From Candidatus Syntrophosphaera thermopropionivorans (lineage in GTDB: Bacteria > Cloacimonadota > Cloacimonadia > Cloacimonadales > Cloacimonadaceae): a stretch of 64,000 nucleotides of DNA. The position numbers were made by a program, and so were the translations under genes. Location of the stretch: the NCBI RefSeq assembly GCF_004353895.1, contig NZ_SMOG01000001.1:124001-188000 (forward strand). The letters are read 5' to 3'. The notes below the pieces were generated by a model. That model was given only the letters and a program-made list of their open reading frames with translations. It was not told the origin of the DNA and ran no database searches. Positions 34,145-42,693 of the stretch are shown here, piece after piece (position 1 is the first letter of the stretch; every line of letters begins with the position of its first letter).

Positions 34145-35224
34145 TTACAGATTTTCCTTCATTTTAATAGTGGTTTTTAGTTCGCTTTTTTCCAGTTCTT
34201 CCAGCTCGCGGAGAGTTTCATTTATCAATCTTACTCGTTCTTTATAAGGTAAGAAAGCACTTTTGAAGCCATTAAGGATAACATTTTTTATGGTGGGATA
34301 ATCCAAGTGAAGTTCGTTGATAGCAAGCATATATTCATCGGTGACAGTGGTATCACTAATGGTGCGATTGTCGGTATTGATAGTAACTCTTAATCCATAA
34401 TCAATATAGAAATCTATAGGATGACTTTGAATATTGGGAACTGCTTTAGTATGGAAATTGCTTTTAATGCAGATTTCTAAGGGGATTCTATGGTCATTAA
34501 CATAATTCAGTAAATCACCATCTTCCACTAAACGAGTTCCGTGTCCGATACGATGTGCTCCACAATAATGCACAGCTTGATGAATGCTATCAGGTCCATA
34601 GGCTTCACCCGCGTGAATAGTTATATTTAGATTGTTTTTAAGAGAGAGCTCAAAAGCTTCTTTGTGTTCCTTGGCGGGATAATTAAATTCGCTACCAGCT
34701 AAATCAAAACCGACTACTCCTCTATTTTTAAAAGCCACTGCTAACTCAGCTAATTTAATTGAAGTGGTAGGGTCCATATTCCTAAGTCCGCAGATAATAA
34801 CACCTGTCTCTATGGGAAATTCTCGCTCTGCTTGTCTTAAACCATCTATAACTGATTGAGTGATTTCAGTCATTTTCAGTCCCTTTTTTGTGTGTAAAAT
34901 AGGAGAAAAGCGCACTTCCATATAACGGACATTTTCATTAGCTGCATCCTCTGCCAGTTCATAAGCAGCGCGGTATAAACCTTCCTTGGTTTGAAGAACA
35001 AGATTAACTATATCAAAACCACGCAGATATTCTTCCAGACTTCTGGTATGTTCATCACAAACGATAAGTTTTCTGAGTTCACCCGGGTCCATAGTAGGAA
35101 GCTGTATATTGAATTTTTTAGCTAAATCTATAATGGTATTTATCCGAACACTACCATCCAGATGGACATGAAGGTCAGTTTTGGGGAGCTTTTGCACAAA
35201 TTCACGAGTTAATTTTATATTCAT
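34145..35224 (-). CDS. add: Adenosine deaminase
   Basis: 359 residues. LPKTDLHVHLDGSVR (zinc-binding HxH), the catalytic stretch HAGEAYGPDSIHQAV, HRIGHGTRL and INTDNRTISDTTVTDEY are all in place. The usual CPTSN segment is replaced by CIKSNFHT, a common variant. It converts adenosine to inosine in the cytoplasm, feeding the purine pool used by the operon just upstream. First gene of its own transcription unit, with a possible -35 TTGACA at 35272-35277. Confidence 0.93.
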   Translation of the reverse strand: MNIKLTREFVQKLPKTDLHVHLDGSVRINTIIDLAKKFNIQLPTMDPGELRKLIVCDEHTRSLEEYLRGFDIVNLVLQTKEGLYRAAYELAEDAANENVRYMEVRFSPILHTKKGLKMTEITQSVIDGLRQAEREFPIETGVIICGLRNMDPTTSIKLAELAVAFKNRGVVGFDLAGSEFNYPAKEHKEAFELSLKNNLNITIHAGEAYGPDSIHQAVHYCGAHRIGHGTRLVEDGDLLNYVNDHRIPLEICIKSNFHTKAVPNIQSHPIDFYIDYGLRVTINTDNRTISDTTVTDEYMLAINELHLDYPTIKNVILNGFKSAFLPYKERVRLINETLRELEELEKSELKTTIKMKENL

Positions 35225-35248
35225 TTTTTACCTCAAATAATTCCTTAA

Positions 35249-35277
35249 CACTAAATAAATAAAGAGGGGTTTGTCAA
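35249..35277 (-). promoter_or_regulatory. Possible promoter of the add operon
   Basis: On the minus strand TTGACA (35272-35277) lies 17 bases before TTAGTG (35249-35254), a poor -10 match. The motif is in the short gap between the catabolic operon and add. Confidence 0.25.
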
Positions 35278-35297
35278 ATAAAAAAAGCGATTAAACC

Positions 35298-35861
35298 TCA
35301 GCTTGATCTTTTATGATAATAGGTGACAATCTTGTCCAGGGGTAAACGGTTCTTGCTTTTGGGGAAAACGCTTAAAGCCTGAGTGTAGAGAGTTTTCTTT
35401 TCTGCAGGATAGCCTAGGGGAAGTAAAGCTACAATCCTCCAGGAATCAGGTAATTGGAGATATTTTTTCAGAGTTTTTTCACTAAATGCAGCAATCCAGC
35501 AACTTCCAATGCCATAGCTCCAGGCAGTTAAAACCATCTGCTGGACCGAGATAGCAGTATCCACCAGATAGTAGTCTTGATGATTTATCCGAACATTGTA
35601 ATTAGTATCAGCACAGGCAACAATTAGACAGGGAGCTTTACGAATAAAGATATTGGATAAGCCAATCAAACCGCAACGCAAGGATAACTCTTTTATATCA
35701 TCATTGGAAGTAAAGACAATATAACGCCAGGGTTGACGATTTCGTGCAGAAGGTGCTAATCTTCCTGCTTCCAGAATCTGTTCAAGAATTTCTTCAGGAA
35801 TGGGATCAGGAAGATAATCCCGTACACTATGACGAGTTGCAATCAATTCCATTAAGTCCAT
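35298..35861 (-). CDS. Nitroreductase-family flavoprotein
   Basis: 187 residues, the small FMN-binding nitroreductase fold. ATRHSVRDYLPDPIP at the N-terminus, GRLAPSARNRQPWRYIV and SYGIGSCWIAAF are family landmarks for FMN binding. It could be any FMN-dependent oxidoreductase. It overlaps the mocA-like gene by ten bases and closes the purine-type operon, so it may supply a redox step there. Unknown substrate. Confidence 0.85.
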   Translation of the reverse strand: MDLMELIATRHSVRDYLPDPIPEEILEQILEAGRLAPSARNRQPWRYIVFTSNDDIKELSLRCGLIGLSNIFIRKAPCLIVACADTNYNVRINHQDYYLVDTAISVQQMVLTAWSYGIGSCWIAAFSEKTLKKYLQLPDSWRIVALLPLGYPAEKKTLYTQALSVFPKSKNRLPLDKIVTYYHKRSS

Positions 35862-36370
35862 AATAGGTTCTCAGGACGGTTAATATTAAGCAGAATCCCT
35901 TTATCTTCAACTGGAAAGTCAATAATCCCTTTTGCTTGAGTGCGAATAATAGAAGCAAGACCCTCTTCATTATCATCCATAAAAAGGTCTAAAGAGGAAG
36001 GGATAAGAACAGGATGTCCAGTTTTTCCGTTGCAAGAAGGACGAATTACCATTTCTGGAAAGTGATGAAAAGTAGAGCATAAAGCATTTATCGTAGAAGG
36101 TTGCACAAAAGGATGGTCAATAGGGAAAATGAGAAATCCCGAAAAGCGGTAAGGATTTAATTGTTTTAATGCACAACGCAAGGTAGATAACATATCATTC
36201 GTATTGAAATCTTTTGCTAAGTATATATTATTAATTCCCGCTTCTTTCAGGGTATTTATGATACAATCAGTAAAAGTTTTACCATTTAACAAAGCTTTAT
36301 GTTTGGGTTGACCAAATCTTTTACCTTTTCCGGAAGCCGGTATAAGGGCAAGTATATCAGAGAAGGGCAT
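35852..36370 (-). CDS. Molybdenum-cofactor cytidylyl/NTP transferase-like protein (MocA/YgfJ)
   Basis: 172 residues, MobA-like NTP-transferase fold. The N-terminal signature IPASGKGKRFGQPKHKAL is a variant of LAAGxSxRxGxPK, with FPIDHPFVQP (metal-binding Asp) and the C-terminal LLNINRPENL. YgfJ/MocA makes the cytosine dinucleotide form of molybdopterin for xanthine-dehydrogenase-family enzymes, which fits the two dehydrogenase subunits in this operon. It overlaps the PLP-enzyme gene by 14 bases and is shorter than typical MocA (about 190-200 residues). Confidence 0.78.
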   Translation of the reverse strand: MPFSDILALIPASGKGKRFGQPKHKALLNGKTFTDCIINTLKEAGINNIYLAKDFNTNDMLSTLRCALKQLNPYRFSGFLIFPIDHPFVQPSTINALCSTFHHFPEMVIRPSCNGKTGHPVLIPSSLDLFMDDNEEGLASIIRTQAKGIIDFPVEDKGILLNINRPENLLWT

Positions 36371-37805
36371 TAAACTCCTCTATTGCATTATCCAGTTGTT
36401 CCAGATTATCTTCAAAAGTTTCTTGCCAGTATGCAGGATCCCATTGCTGGAGAATTTCCTGATAGGTTTTTCCTTGCTGTTCTATCCAGGTATAGTATTT
36501 TAAATTATGAATGCGCTTTTTATCCCAATAGCGAAGCTCAAGGAAATAATCAATCTGTTGCGACATAATTGTACCTTCCCAATCCAGAGCTGCCTGTCTT
36601 TCAGAATATTCTCCTTTAAGATTACGCTGCTCTATAAGTCTGGATTGATACAATTCCGCAGAATCGGTAAAGACAGTAAAAATGATATCATCTTTCCCCA
36701 ACTCAAAATATTTACATAATTTTATAGAAGCCAGAAGATTGGCGATAGAAGAAATTCCTAAAAGAGGCAGTTTTTGGACTATATCTTCTGGAATACCTTC
36801 TTTTATCAGAAATTCTTGTCCTGAGGGTTCATTGAACAAACGGAAAAGACGGAGACAATCTTCATCCCGTATAGCAGCAACAGCATCAGTGTTCCGGACA
36901 TTATGCACCCAGGGTATGTGTTTATCTCCTATACCTTCAATACGATGGCCACCAAAACCATTAAAAAGGAGAGTGGGACATTCCAGAGCTTCGGCGGCTA
37001 TAGTTTTCATCAAAGGGAAATGTTTTTTCAAATAATCTCCGGCAGCAATAGTTCCTGCGGAACCAGTAGCACTAACAAAACCACTAAAATTACTATGTTC
37101 ATCTTTTACTATATCCCATACTTCTTTAATAGCATTTCCAGTGACATGATAGTGCCAGAAAGGATTACCGAATTCCTCAAATTGATTGAGAATAACATAA
37201 CGAGGATCTTTTCGTAATTCAGCACAAAGGTCATAAATCTCTTTAACATTAGATTCACAACCGGGTGTAGCATAAACCTCAGCTCCAATTTGGCGTAACC
37301 ATTCAAAGCACTCTTGACTCATTTCTTCGGGCAAAATTGCTACTGCTGGACAGGCTAAAAGAGCGCAATCAAAAGCACCACCGCGACAATAATTACCTGT
37401 TGAGGGCCAGACTGCTTTTTGCGTTTCCGGGTCAAAAGTTCCACTAACAAGCCGTGGTACTAAACAACCATAGGCAGCTCCGACCTTATGTGCACCAATA
37501 GGAAAGTATTTTCCCACCATCCCAATAATTCGGGCTGGAACTCCGGTTAGAGAAGAAGGAAGTTCAAAAAAGTTAGGTTTTCCAAAAAGACCTGTTTTAA
37601 TGTCATTTTTCCAGGTTATACGAAACAGATTCAGAGGATTGATGTCCCATAAACCTATATTTGATAATTGATTCTTGATGTTATTGGGAATAGTTTCAGG
37701 ATTAATCTGTTGTTTAATAGTAGGGAGGATAATTCCTCGTTCTTTACAGCGTTTAGCATTTTTCAAAATGATATTGTAATTCTTTTCAGTGATTAATTTA
37801 GGCAT
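36357..37805 (-). CDS. Fold-type II PLP enzyme (TrpB/cysteine-synthase-like)
   Basis: 482 residues. The PLP lysine is probably Lys107 in FPIGAHKVGAAYG; VWPSTGNYCRGGAFDCALL and FVSATGSAGTIAAGDYL are the cofactor phosphate-binding regions. A C-terminal extension of about 100 residues beyond the catalytic core is helical. It occupies the position next to ygeW where E. coli has ygeX (2,3-diaminopropionate ammonia-lyase), but its sequence is not YgeX: it lacks that enzyme's N-terminal motif. It might be a lyase for the same or a related amino-acid step. One base overlap with ygeW (TAATG). Confidence 0.72.
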   Translation of the reverse strand: MPKLITEKNYNIILKNAKRCKERGIILPTIKQQINPETIPNNIKNQLSNIGLWDINPLNLFRITWKNDIKTGLFGKPNFFELPSSLTGVPARIIGMVGKYFPIGAHKVGAAYGCLVPRLVSGTFDPETQKAVWPSTGNYCRGGAFDCALLACPAVAILPEEMSQECFEWLRQIGAEVYATPGCESNVKEIYDLCAELRKDPRYVILNQFEEFGNPFWHYHVTGNAIKEVWDIVKDEHSNFSGFVSATGSAGTIAAGDYLKKHFPLMKTIAAEALECPTLLFNGFGGHRIEGIGDKHIPWVHNVRNTDAVAAIRDEDCLRLFRLFNEPSGQEFLIKEGIPEDIVQKLPLLGISSIANLLASIKLCKYFELGKDDIIFTVFTDSAELYQSRLIEQRNLKGEYSERQAALDWEGTIMSQQIDYFLELRYWDKKRIHNLKYYTWIEQQGKTYQEILQQWDPAYWQETFEDNLEQLDNAIEEFNALL

Positions 37806-38989
37806 TACTGCTCCAGTGTATTTAAAGATTTTAAGTGGGATAGAGGATTTTTTATTTTAGAAAGAAATATCATAGCAGCGATGACAAAGGGTTTATATCC
37901 TGCTTCTTGATAAGTGTGAATACGATAGCGTTCAAAGACAGATTTTGCTACTTCGCCTTTGGGACAACTTACACCTGAAATATCGGCAGGAAGACAATGT
38001 TCATAGAGTGCATTGCCATTGCGAGTAAGTTTCATCATTTCCTCGGTGCATTCCCAGTCTTGATGTCTGGCATTTTCTGCTAAGCATTGTTTTTCCAATG
38101 CCTGCAATGCCTGAAGATTTCCTTCTTTTAATAATCTTGTTCTTTCTTGCATAACCGTCATAGGTGCCCAGGATTTTGGATAGACCACATCAGCATCAGT
38201 AAAAGCATCTGTCATAGAATGAGTGATACGGAAGGAACCGCCACTTTGCTCAGCAAAAGCTTGTGCGCTATTTACAGTTTCAGGCAGCAAGTCATAGCCT
38301 TCTGGATAGGCTAAGACTACTTCCATACCGAAGCGAGACATAAGATTGATTATACCTTGAGGAACAGAAAGTGGTTTTCCGTAAGAAGGAGAATATGCCC
38401 AGCTCATAGCTATCTTTTTACCTTTCAGCTGATTGAGGTCTCCAAAATAACTTTTCAACTTTAAAAGGTCAGCCAAACATTGAGTGGGATGGTCTAAATC
38501 GCTCTGAAGATTAAGAATCATAGGACGCTGAGCCAGAACTCTATTTTGGAATCCATCGTTAACTGCTTCGGCAACTTCCAGCATATAGGAGTGTCCTTCT
38601 CCGGGATACATATCATCACGAATACCTATAACCTCAGTGAGAAACGAAATCATATTAGCTGTTTCTCTAACAGTTTCTCCATGCGCAATCTGAGATTTTA
38701 CCTCATCCAATTCTGCTAAAGCTAAACCGAGAGCATTAACAGCAGAAGCAAAACTGAAACGAGTGCGAGTGCTATTATCACGAAAGATAGAGACGGCTAA
38801 ACCATAGTCAAAGATACGGAAGGGTTTCTTTTCCCAGTGCAAACTCTGCAGTATTTCTGCTACAGCCATAATGGCTTTCAAATTATCCAGACTATTTTCC
38901 CAGGTGAGCAGAAAATCTTTTCCATAAAGCTCTGGCTGTAGTTTTTCCAATTCTAAAAGTCTTGACTTAATTATTTCTTTTTTATCCAT
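37805..38989 (-). CDS. ygeW: YgeW-like knotted carbamoyltransferase
   Basis: About 394 residues from the ATG at 38989 (GAGG is six bases upstream; the TTG start at 39001 is unlikely). Carbamoyl-phosphate motif FRDNSTRTRFSFASAVNALG, DLDHPTQCLADLLKL (HPxQ) and the C-terminal HCLPADISG are present. YgeW has a deep knot like N-acetylornithine and N-succinylornithine carbamoyltransferases. In enterobacterial and clostridial purine-degradation loci it acts on a late ureido or amino-acid intermediate to recover carbamoyl phosphate. The substrate has not been settled to my knowledge. Confidence 0.88.
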   Translation of the reverse strand: MDKKEIIKSRLLELEKLQPELYGKDFLLTWENSLDNLKAIMAVAEILQSLHWEKKPFRIFDYGLAVSIFRDNSTRTRFSFASAVNALGLALAELDEVKSQIAHGETVRETANMISFLTEVIGIRDDMYPGEGHSYMLEVAEAVNDGFQNRVLAQRPMILNLQSDLDHPTQCLADLLKLKSYFGDLNQLKGKKIAMSWAYSPSYGKPLSVPQGIINLMSRFGMEVVLAYPEGYDLLPETVNSAQAFAEQSGGSFRITHSMTDAFTDADVVYPKSWAPMTVMQERTRLLKEGNLQALQALEKQCLAENARHQDWECTEEMMKLTRNGNALYEHCLPADISGVSCPKGEVAKSVFERYRIHTYQEAGYKPFVIAAMIFLSKIKNPLSHLKSLNTLEQ

Positions 38990-39015
38990 TTCATTCCTCA
39001 AATGCTTTTTTAAAT

Positions 39016-39474
39016 TTAGTTGGAGGAAAGTCTGTCAGCGGCAAGCATTACAGCATCAATAATCTGTTGATAACCGGTACAACGACAAAGATTTCCCCTA
39101 ATAGCCAGTCGCACTTCTTGCCTGGTTGGATGTGGATTTTTATTAAGTAACGCATAAGCAGTTAAGACCATACCAGGCGTGCAAAATCCACATTGAATAG
39201 CACCTGCATCAATGAATGCTTGTTGAACAGGATGTAAAGTTCCATCTGGTAAGGCGATACCTTCTATAGTGATAATATTGCAGTTCTCAACATCTTTCAA
39301 TTTCAGACGGCAAGAAAGTTTTGGTTCTCCATCAATCAGGACAGTACAAGAACCACAAACTCCAATATCGCAACCTATTTTAGTACCTGTGAGAGAAAGG
39401 TCTTCTCTCAACCAGAGAGAAAGTTTTCTTTCCAGGTCATAATCATAGTAGTTGAAACCATTAACCGTAATCAT
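39016..39474 (-). CDS. Xanthine-dehydrogenase-type [2Fe-2S] small subunit
   Basis: 152 residues with two [2Fe-2S] sites: a plant-type cluster in GCDIGVCGSCTVLIDG...SC and a second in CGFCTPGM...CRCTGYQ. This is the CoxS/XdhC-like electron-transfer subunit of a molybdenum hydroxylase. The ATG overlaps the large-subunit stop by four bases, so they form a complex. No gene for the FAD subunit is adjacent. Confidence 0.92.
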   Translation of the reverse strand: MITVNGFNYYDYDLERKLSLWLREDLSLTGTKIGCDIGVCGSCTVLIDGEPKLSCRLKLKDVENCNIITIEGIALPDGTLHPVQQAFIDAGAIQCGFCTPGMVLTAYALLNKNPHPTRQEVRLAIRGNLCRCTGYQQIIDAVMLAADRLSSN

Positions 39475-41705
39475 ATTTTTATCCTTATAGGCAAAGAATG
39501 ATATCGTTTACCGGTAGCGTGATAAATAGCATTAGCTATAGCAGGAGCCATAATTTCATTAGCAGGTTCACCGATACCTTTAGCTCCGGAAGGTGAGATA
39601 GGGTCTGGATTTTCTATAAAGATAGCTTTCATTTCCGGTAAATTTATGCTTCTTGGCGGATGATAATTATGGAAATTAGTAGGAACAACTAAGCCATTTT
39701 CACAGGGACAATTTTCAAACAGAGCATAACCCGCACCCATAGCCATACCACCGTAGTATTGTCCTTTTAAAGCATAAGGATTTATCACTTTACCAATATC
39801 GTGTGCCGCAATCATATTCAGCAGTTCCACTGCACCTGTTTGTGAATCAACTTTTAATTCCACTGCCTGACATCCATACACCCAGGTAAAATAGGCATTT
39901 CCCTGCCCAGTTTCTTCATTCCAGGAAATTTGTGGAGGCTGGAAAACTCCAAAGGCATAAGGATAGACTTGATTATCATAACAGAGCTTTATTGCTTCAT
40001 CCCAGGACATAATAAGATTATCTGAAGAGTCAAGTAGTTTAGAATCTTTAAAATAAGCAACAGATTTACCCGTAATCTTCTGTATAGTTTCGGTGATAAT
40101 CTGTTTTAAAATTATTGAGGCATTAATTACTGCTCCTCCACCCATAATAGTTCCACGAGATGCTACGGTTGAGCCTCCATCAGGAATATTAGATGTGGAA
40201 GGCATACGATAACGGATTCGTTCTAAGGGAAGTCCCAGTTGTTCTGAAGCAATTAAAATCATAGCTGATTCAGCGCCCTGTCCATTTTCAAATACACTTG
40301 TTTCTAATAGGACTGAACCATCAGGTTGAACATATAAAATCGCAGAATTCACATCAGTTCCTTCAGCACCAAGACTTACACCCCGATAGCTGATAGCCAG
40401 TCCAATACCATACCATTCCTTTTGATTGAGATTGCCCAAAGAACAGAGTTTACGTTTATTTTCATAATCGCTTTCTTTCAATACTGCATCCAGCACTTGA
40501 GTTAGAGAAACTATATGATTATCCAGCACCTGACCAGTTATAGTAGTGGAACCCTGTTTAACTATATTTTTACGACGGAAAGTTATTTCGTCCATTCCCA
40601 GCTTTTCTGCTGCTATTTCTACCAGTTGTTCTATAGCAAAATTTATTTGAGGGGAACCAAAACCACGCATAGCACCACAGAATACATTATTAGTATAGAC
40701 TCCATAGACATCAGTTTCCACATTGGAGACCTCATAACATCCACAACTTTGAACCGTTGAACGCCAGGTGACCCAGGGAGTAACACTACAATAAGCACCA
40801 CCATCTGCCACAATGCGTGCTTTGACGGAAAGGATTTGACCTTCTTTATTTAGTCCCATTCTATATTGCATCTTATAAGGATGGCGTTTGTAGCTTTCCC
40901 TCATACTCCATTCCCGGGAATAGGTTATTTTAACCGGTTTTTTAAGAATCCAAGCACAGAGCGCTGCACGTGCACAAACCAATGCAGCCGTATCATCTTT
41001 TCCACCAAAACCACCACCACAGGTTAAAGGTTTAACTTCCACATCCTTTAGCTCTACTCCTAAAGTGGAGGCAACGAAACGACGAGTTGAAAAAGGATGT
41101 TGCATACTGCCAAAGACTTCCATAACTCCATCCGATCTTAAATGACATATAGCTGATTCTGGTTCTAAATAGGAATGTTCAACTCTGGAAGTGGAAAATT
41201 CTTCTTCAATTATGAGGTCGGCTTCTTTTTCTGCTGTGGCTACATCTCCACGACGGACCCGATGATAATTGGTGAGATTGGAACAGTGAAACGGGTGAAG
41301 AATCTCAGCATCTGGTTTCATCGCTTCTTCAGGGTCTAAAATAGGTTTTAAGGGCTGAAGTTCTATTTTGATAAAAGGAACAGCGGTTATTGCTTGTTCG
41401 CGTGTCTGGGCTACAATTAAAGCTAAAACATCCCCCGTGGAATTGATATCTTCATCTACCAGAACAGGATAATCCTTTATTATCTGTCCGTAACGGATGT
41501 TTCCTGGAATATCTTTAGCGGTGATAATAGCAACCACACCTGACTGTTTTAAGGCAGCAGAACCATCAAGAGAGATGAGTTTTGCACGAGGCATTTCACT
41601 ATAGACAGGGACAGCATATAACATATCGTGTAATTTCAGGTCATCAGTATAAATAGCCTGACCGGTGACTTTTGCATAAGCATCATTTCTAAAAGCTTTT
41701 TCCAT
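39471..41705 (-). CDS. Molybdenum hydroxylase large subunit (xanthine dehydrogenase family, XdhD-like)
   Basis: 744 residues, catalytic molybdopterin-binding subunit. DAYAKVTGQAIYTDDL at the N-terminus, TCGGGFGGKDD, AMRGFGSPQ and GSTVASRG are cofactor loops; the catalytic Glu713 is in GAKGIGEPA. It hydroxylates a purine or related heterocycle at a carbon next to nitrogen, using water. In E. coli-type loci XdhD carries out purine oxidation. It lies 10 bases after an amidohydrolase and beside a MocA-like maturation gene. The exact purine cannot be inferred. Confidence 0.9.
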   Translation of the reverse strand: MEKAFRNDAYAKVTGQAIYTDDLKLHDMLYAVPVYSEMPRAKLISLDGSAALKQSGVVAIITAKDIPGNIRYGQIIKDYPVLVDEDINSTGDVLALIVAQTREQAITAVPFIKIELQPLKPILDPEEAMKPDAEILHPFHCSNLTNYHRVRRGDVATAEKEADLIIEEEFSTSRVEHSYLEPESAICHLRSDGVMEVFGSMQHPFSTRRFVASTLGVELKDVEVKPLTCGGGFGGKDDTAALVCARAALCAWILKKPVKITYSREWSMRESYKRHPYKMQYRMGLNKEGQILSVKARIVADGGAYCSVTPWVTWRSTVQSCGCYEVSNVETDVYGVYTNNVFCGAMRGFGSPQINFAIEQLVEIAAEKLGMDEITFRRKNIVKQGSTTITGQVLDNHIVSLTQVLDAVLKESDYENKRKLCSLGNLNQKEWYGIGLAISYRGVSLGAEGTDVNSAILYVQPDGSVLLETSVFENGQGAESAMILIASEQLGLPLERIRYRMPSTSNIPDGGSTVASRGTIMGGGAVINASIILKQIITETIQKITGKSVAYFKDSKLLDSSDNLIMSWDEAIKLCYDNQVYPYAFGVFQPPQISWNEETGQGNAYFTWVYGCQAVELKVDSQTGAVELLNMIAAHDIGKVINPYALKGQYYGGMAMGAGYALFENCPCENGLVVPTNFHNYHPPRSINLPEMKAIFIENPDPISPSGAKGIGEPANEIMAPAIANAIYHATGKRYHSLPIRIKI

Positions 41706-41715
41706 ATTTATACCC

Positions 41716-42693
41716 TTAAAAGCAAGACATTAAAGTCTTCGGTTTATGGATGGTCATTTCATCCAGACTCGCTTGAGAGATAATTCCTGGCTCTACAAAG
41801 TTGTTGAACATACTGGAATAAAGAGTTTCCAAACCAGGGATTCCACAAGGTACCAGTTCAAGATTATCTTTAAAGCGGTCTTTATCTTCAAGTTTAAATG
41901 GACAATGGTCACTGGCTAAAATATCAAAATATCCATCTTGCAGAAGTTCTACTAAGAGTCCCCGAGATTCTTCACTTCTGAATGGTGGTGTGCAAAGCCA
42001 GCGATGAGCATTTATACCAGACAATCTATTTTCATTATATATTAAATAATGAGGTGCTGTTTCACAGGTTATAAAAGGATACTCTTTCTTTGCTTCATTA
42101 ACCAGGATGGCAGCTTTAGGTGAAGAGATATGAACTATATGTATAGGATGAGTATGTTTTATAGCTAAGTTCAAGATTTTTTCTACGGCAACTATTTCTG
42201 CCAGTTCAGGTCTCCTGAGAGTATGGTCTTGAGGGGTGCGAAAAGGATGCTCTGCAGAAGCTTGAGTTATAATCTGGTCATCTTCACAATGCACTAACAT
42301 TCTGGTTTTAATATCCGATAGTTCTACCATCCAGTGTTCTATTTGTTCATAAGAGCAGTACAATCCAGATTCACGATAGGTGGTATAGAATTTTAAGTCC
42401 CATCCTTCTTGCAGAAGCGGAAATAATTCATCAGTTTTTGTATGAACTGGAGTTAAGTGCCAGTGTACTTTTCCTTTAAAATTAAGTTTGGCTTTTTCTT
42501 GCATCTTTCTAAGTTTTACCGTTAGAGAAAGGTCCGACTCTTCCGTCACGAATGTTCCAATTCCAGCAATACCATTAAGTTCAGCCATTCTATCCAGATC
42601 AGGAAAATCATCCCGCAATTCATATCCGCTTATTTTTTCGCCGATATGGACATGAAAGTCGCAGATTCCTGCAGGTTTATAATCTAACGGCAT
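41716..42693 (-). CDS. Compact dihydroorotase/hydantoinase-type amidohydrolase
   Basis: 325 residues. The binuclear metal site is intact: His14/His16 (CDFHVH), probable carbamylated Lys101 (DLKFYTTY), His135 (VHCEDD), His188 (VHISSP) and Asp262 (ASDHCPF). Unlike normal cyclic amidohydrolases (about 440-470 residues) it begins directly at the barrel and stops soon after, at HKPKTLMSCF, so the two halves of the beta-sandwich domain are missing. The next start codon is 10 bases downstream, so there is no lost C-terminus or frameshift. Probably opens a cyclic ureide or hydantoin ring produced by the neighbouring dehydrogenase. It overlaps the PLP-enzyme gene by 17 bases. Confidence 0.82.
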   Translation of the reverse strand: MPLDYKPAGICDFHVHIGEKISGYELRDDFPDLDRMAELNGIAGIGTFVTEESDLSLTVKLRKMQEKAKLNFKGKVHWHLTPVHTKTDELFPLLQEGWDLKFYTTYRESGLYCSYEQIEHWMVELSDIKTRMLVHCEDDQIITQASAEHPFRTPQDHTLRRPELAEIVAVEKILNLAIKHTHPIHIVHISSPKAAILVNEAKKEYPFITCETAPHYLIYNENRLSGINAHRWLCTPPFRSEESRGLLVELLQDGYFDILASDHCPFKLEDKDRFKDNLELVPCGIPGLETLYSSMFNNFVEPGIISQASLDEMTIHKPKTLMSCF

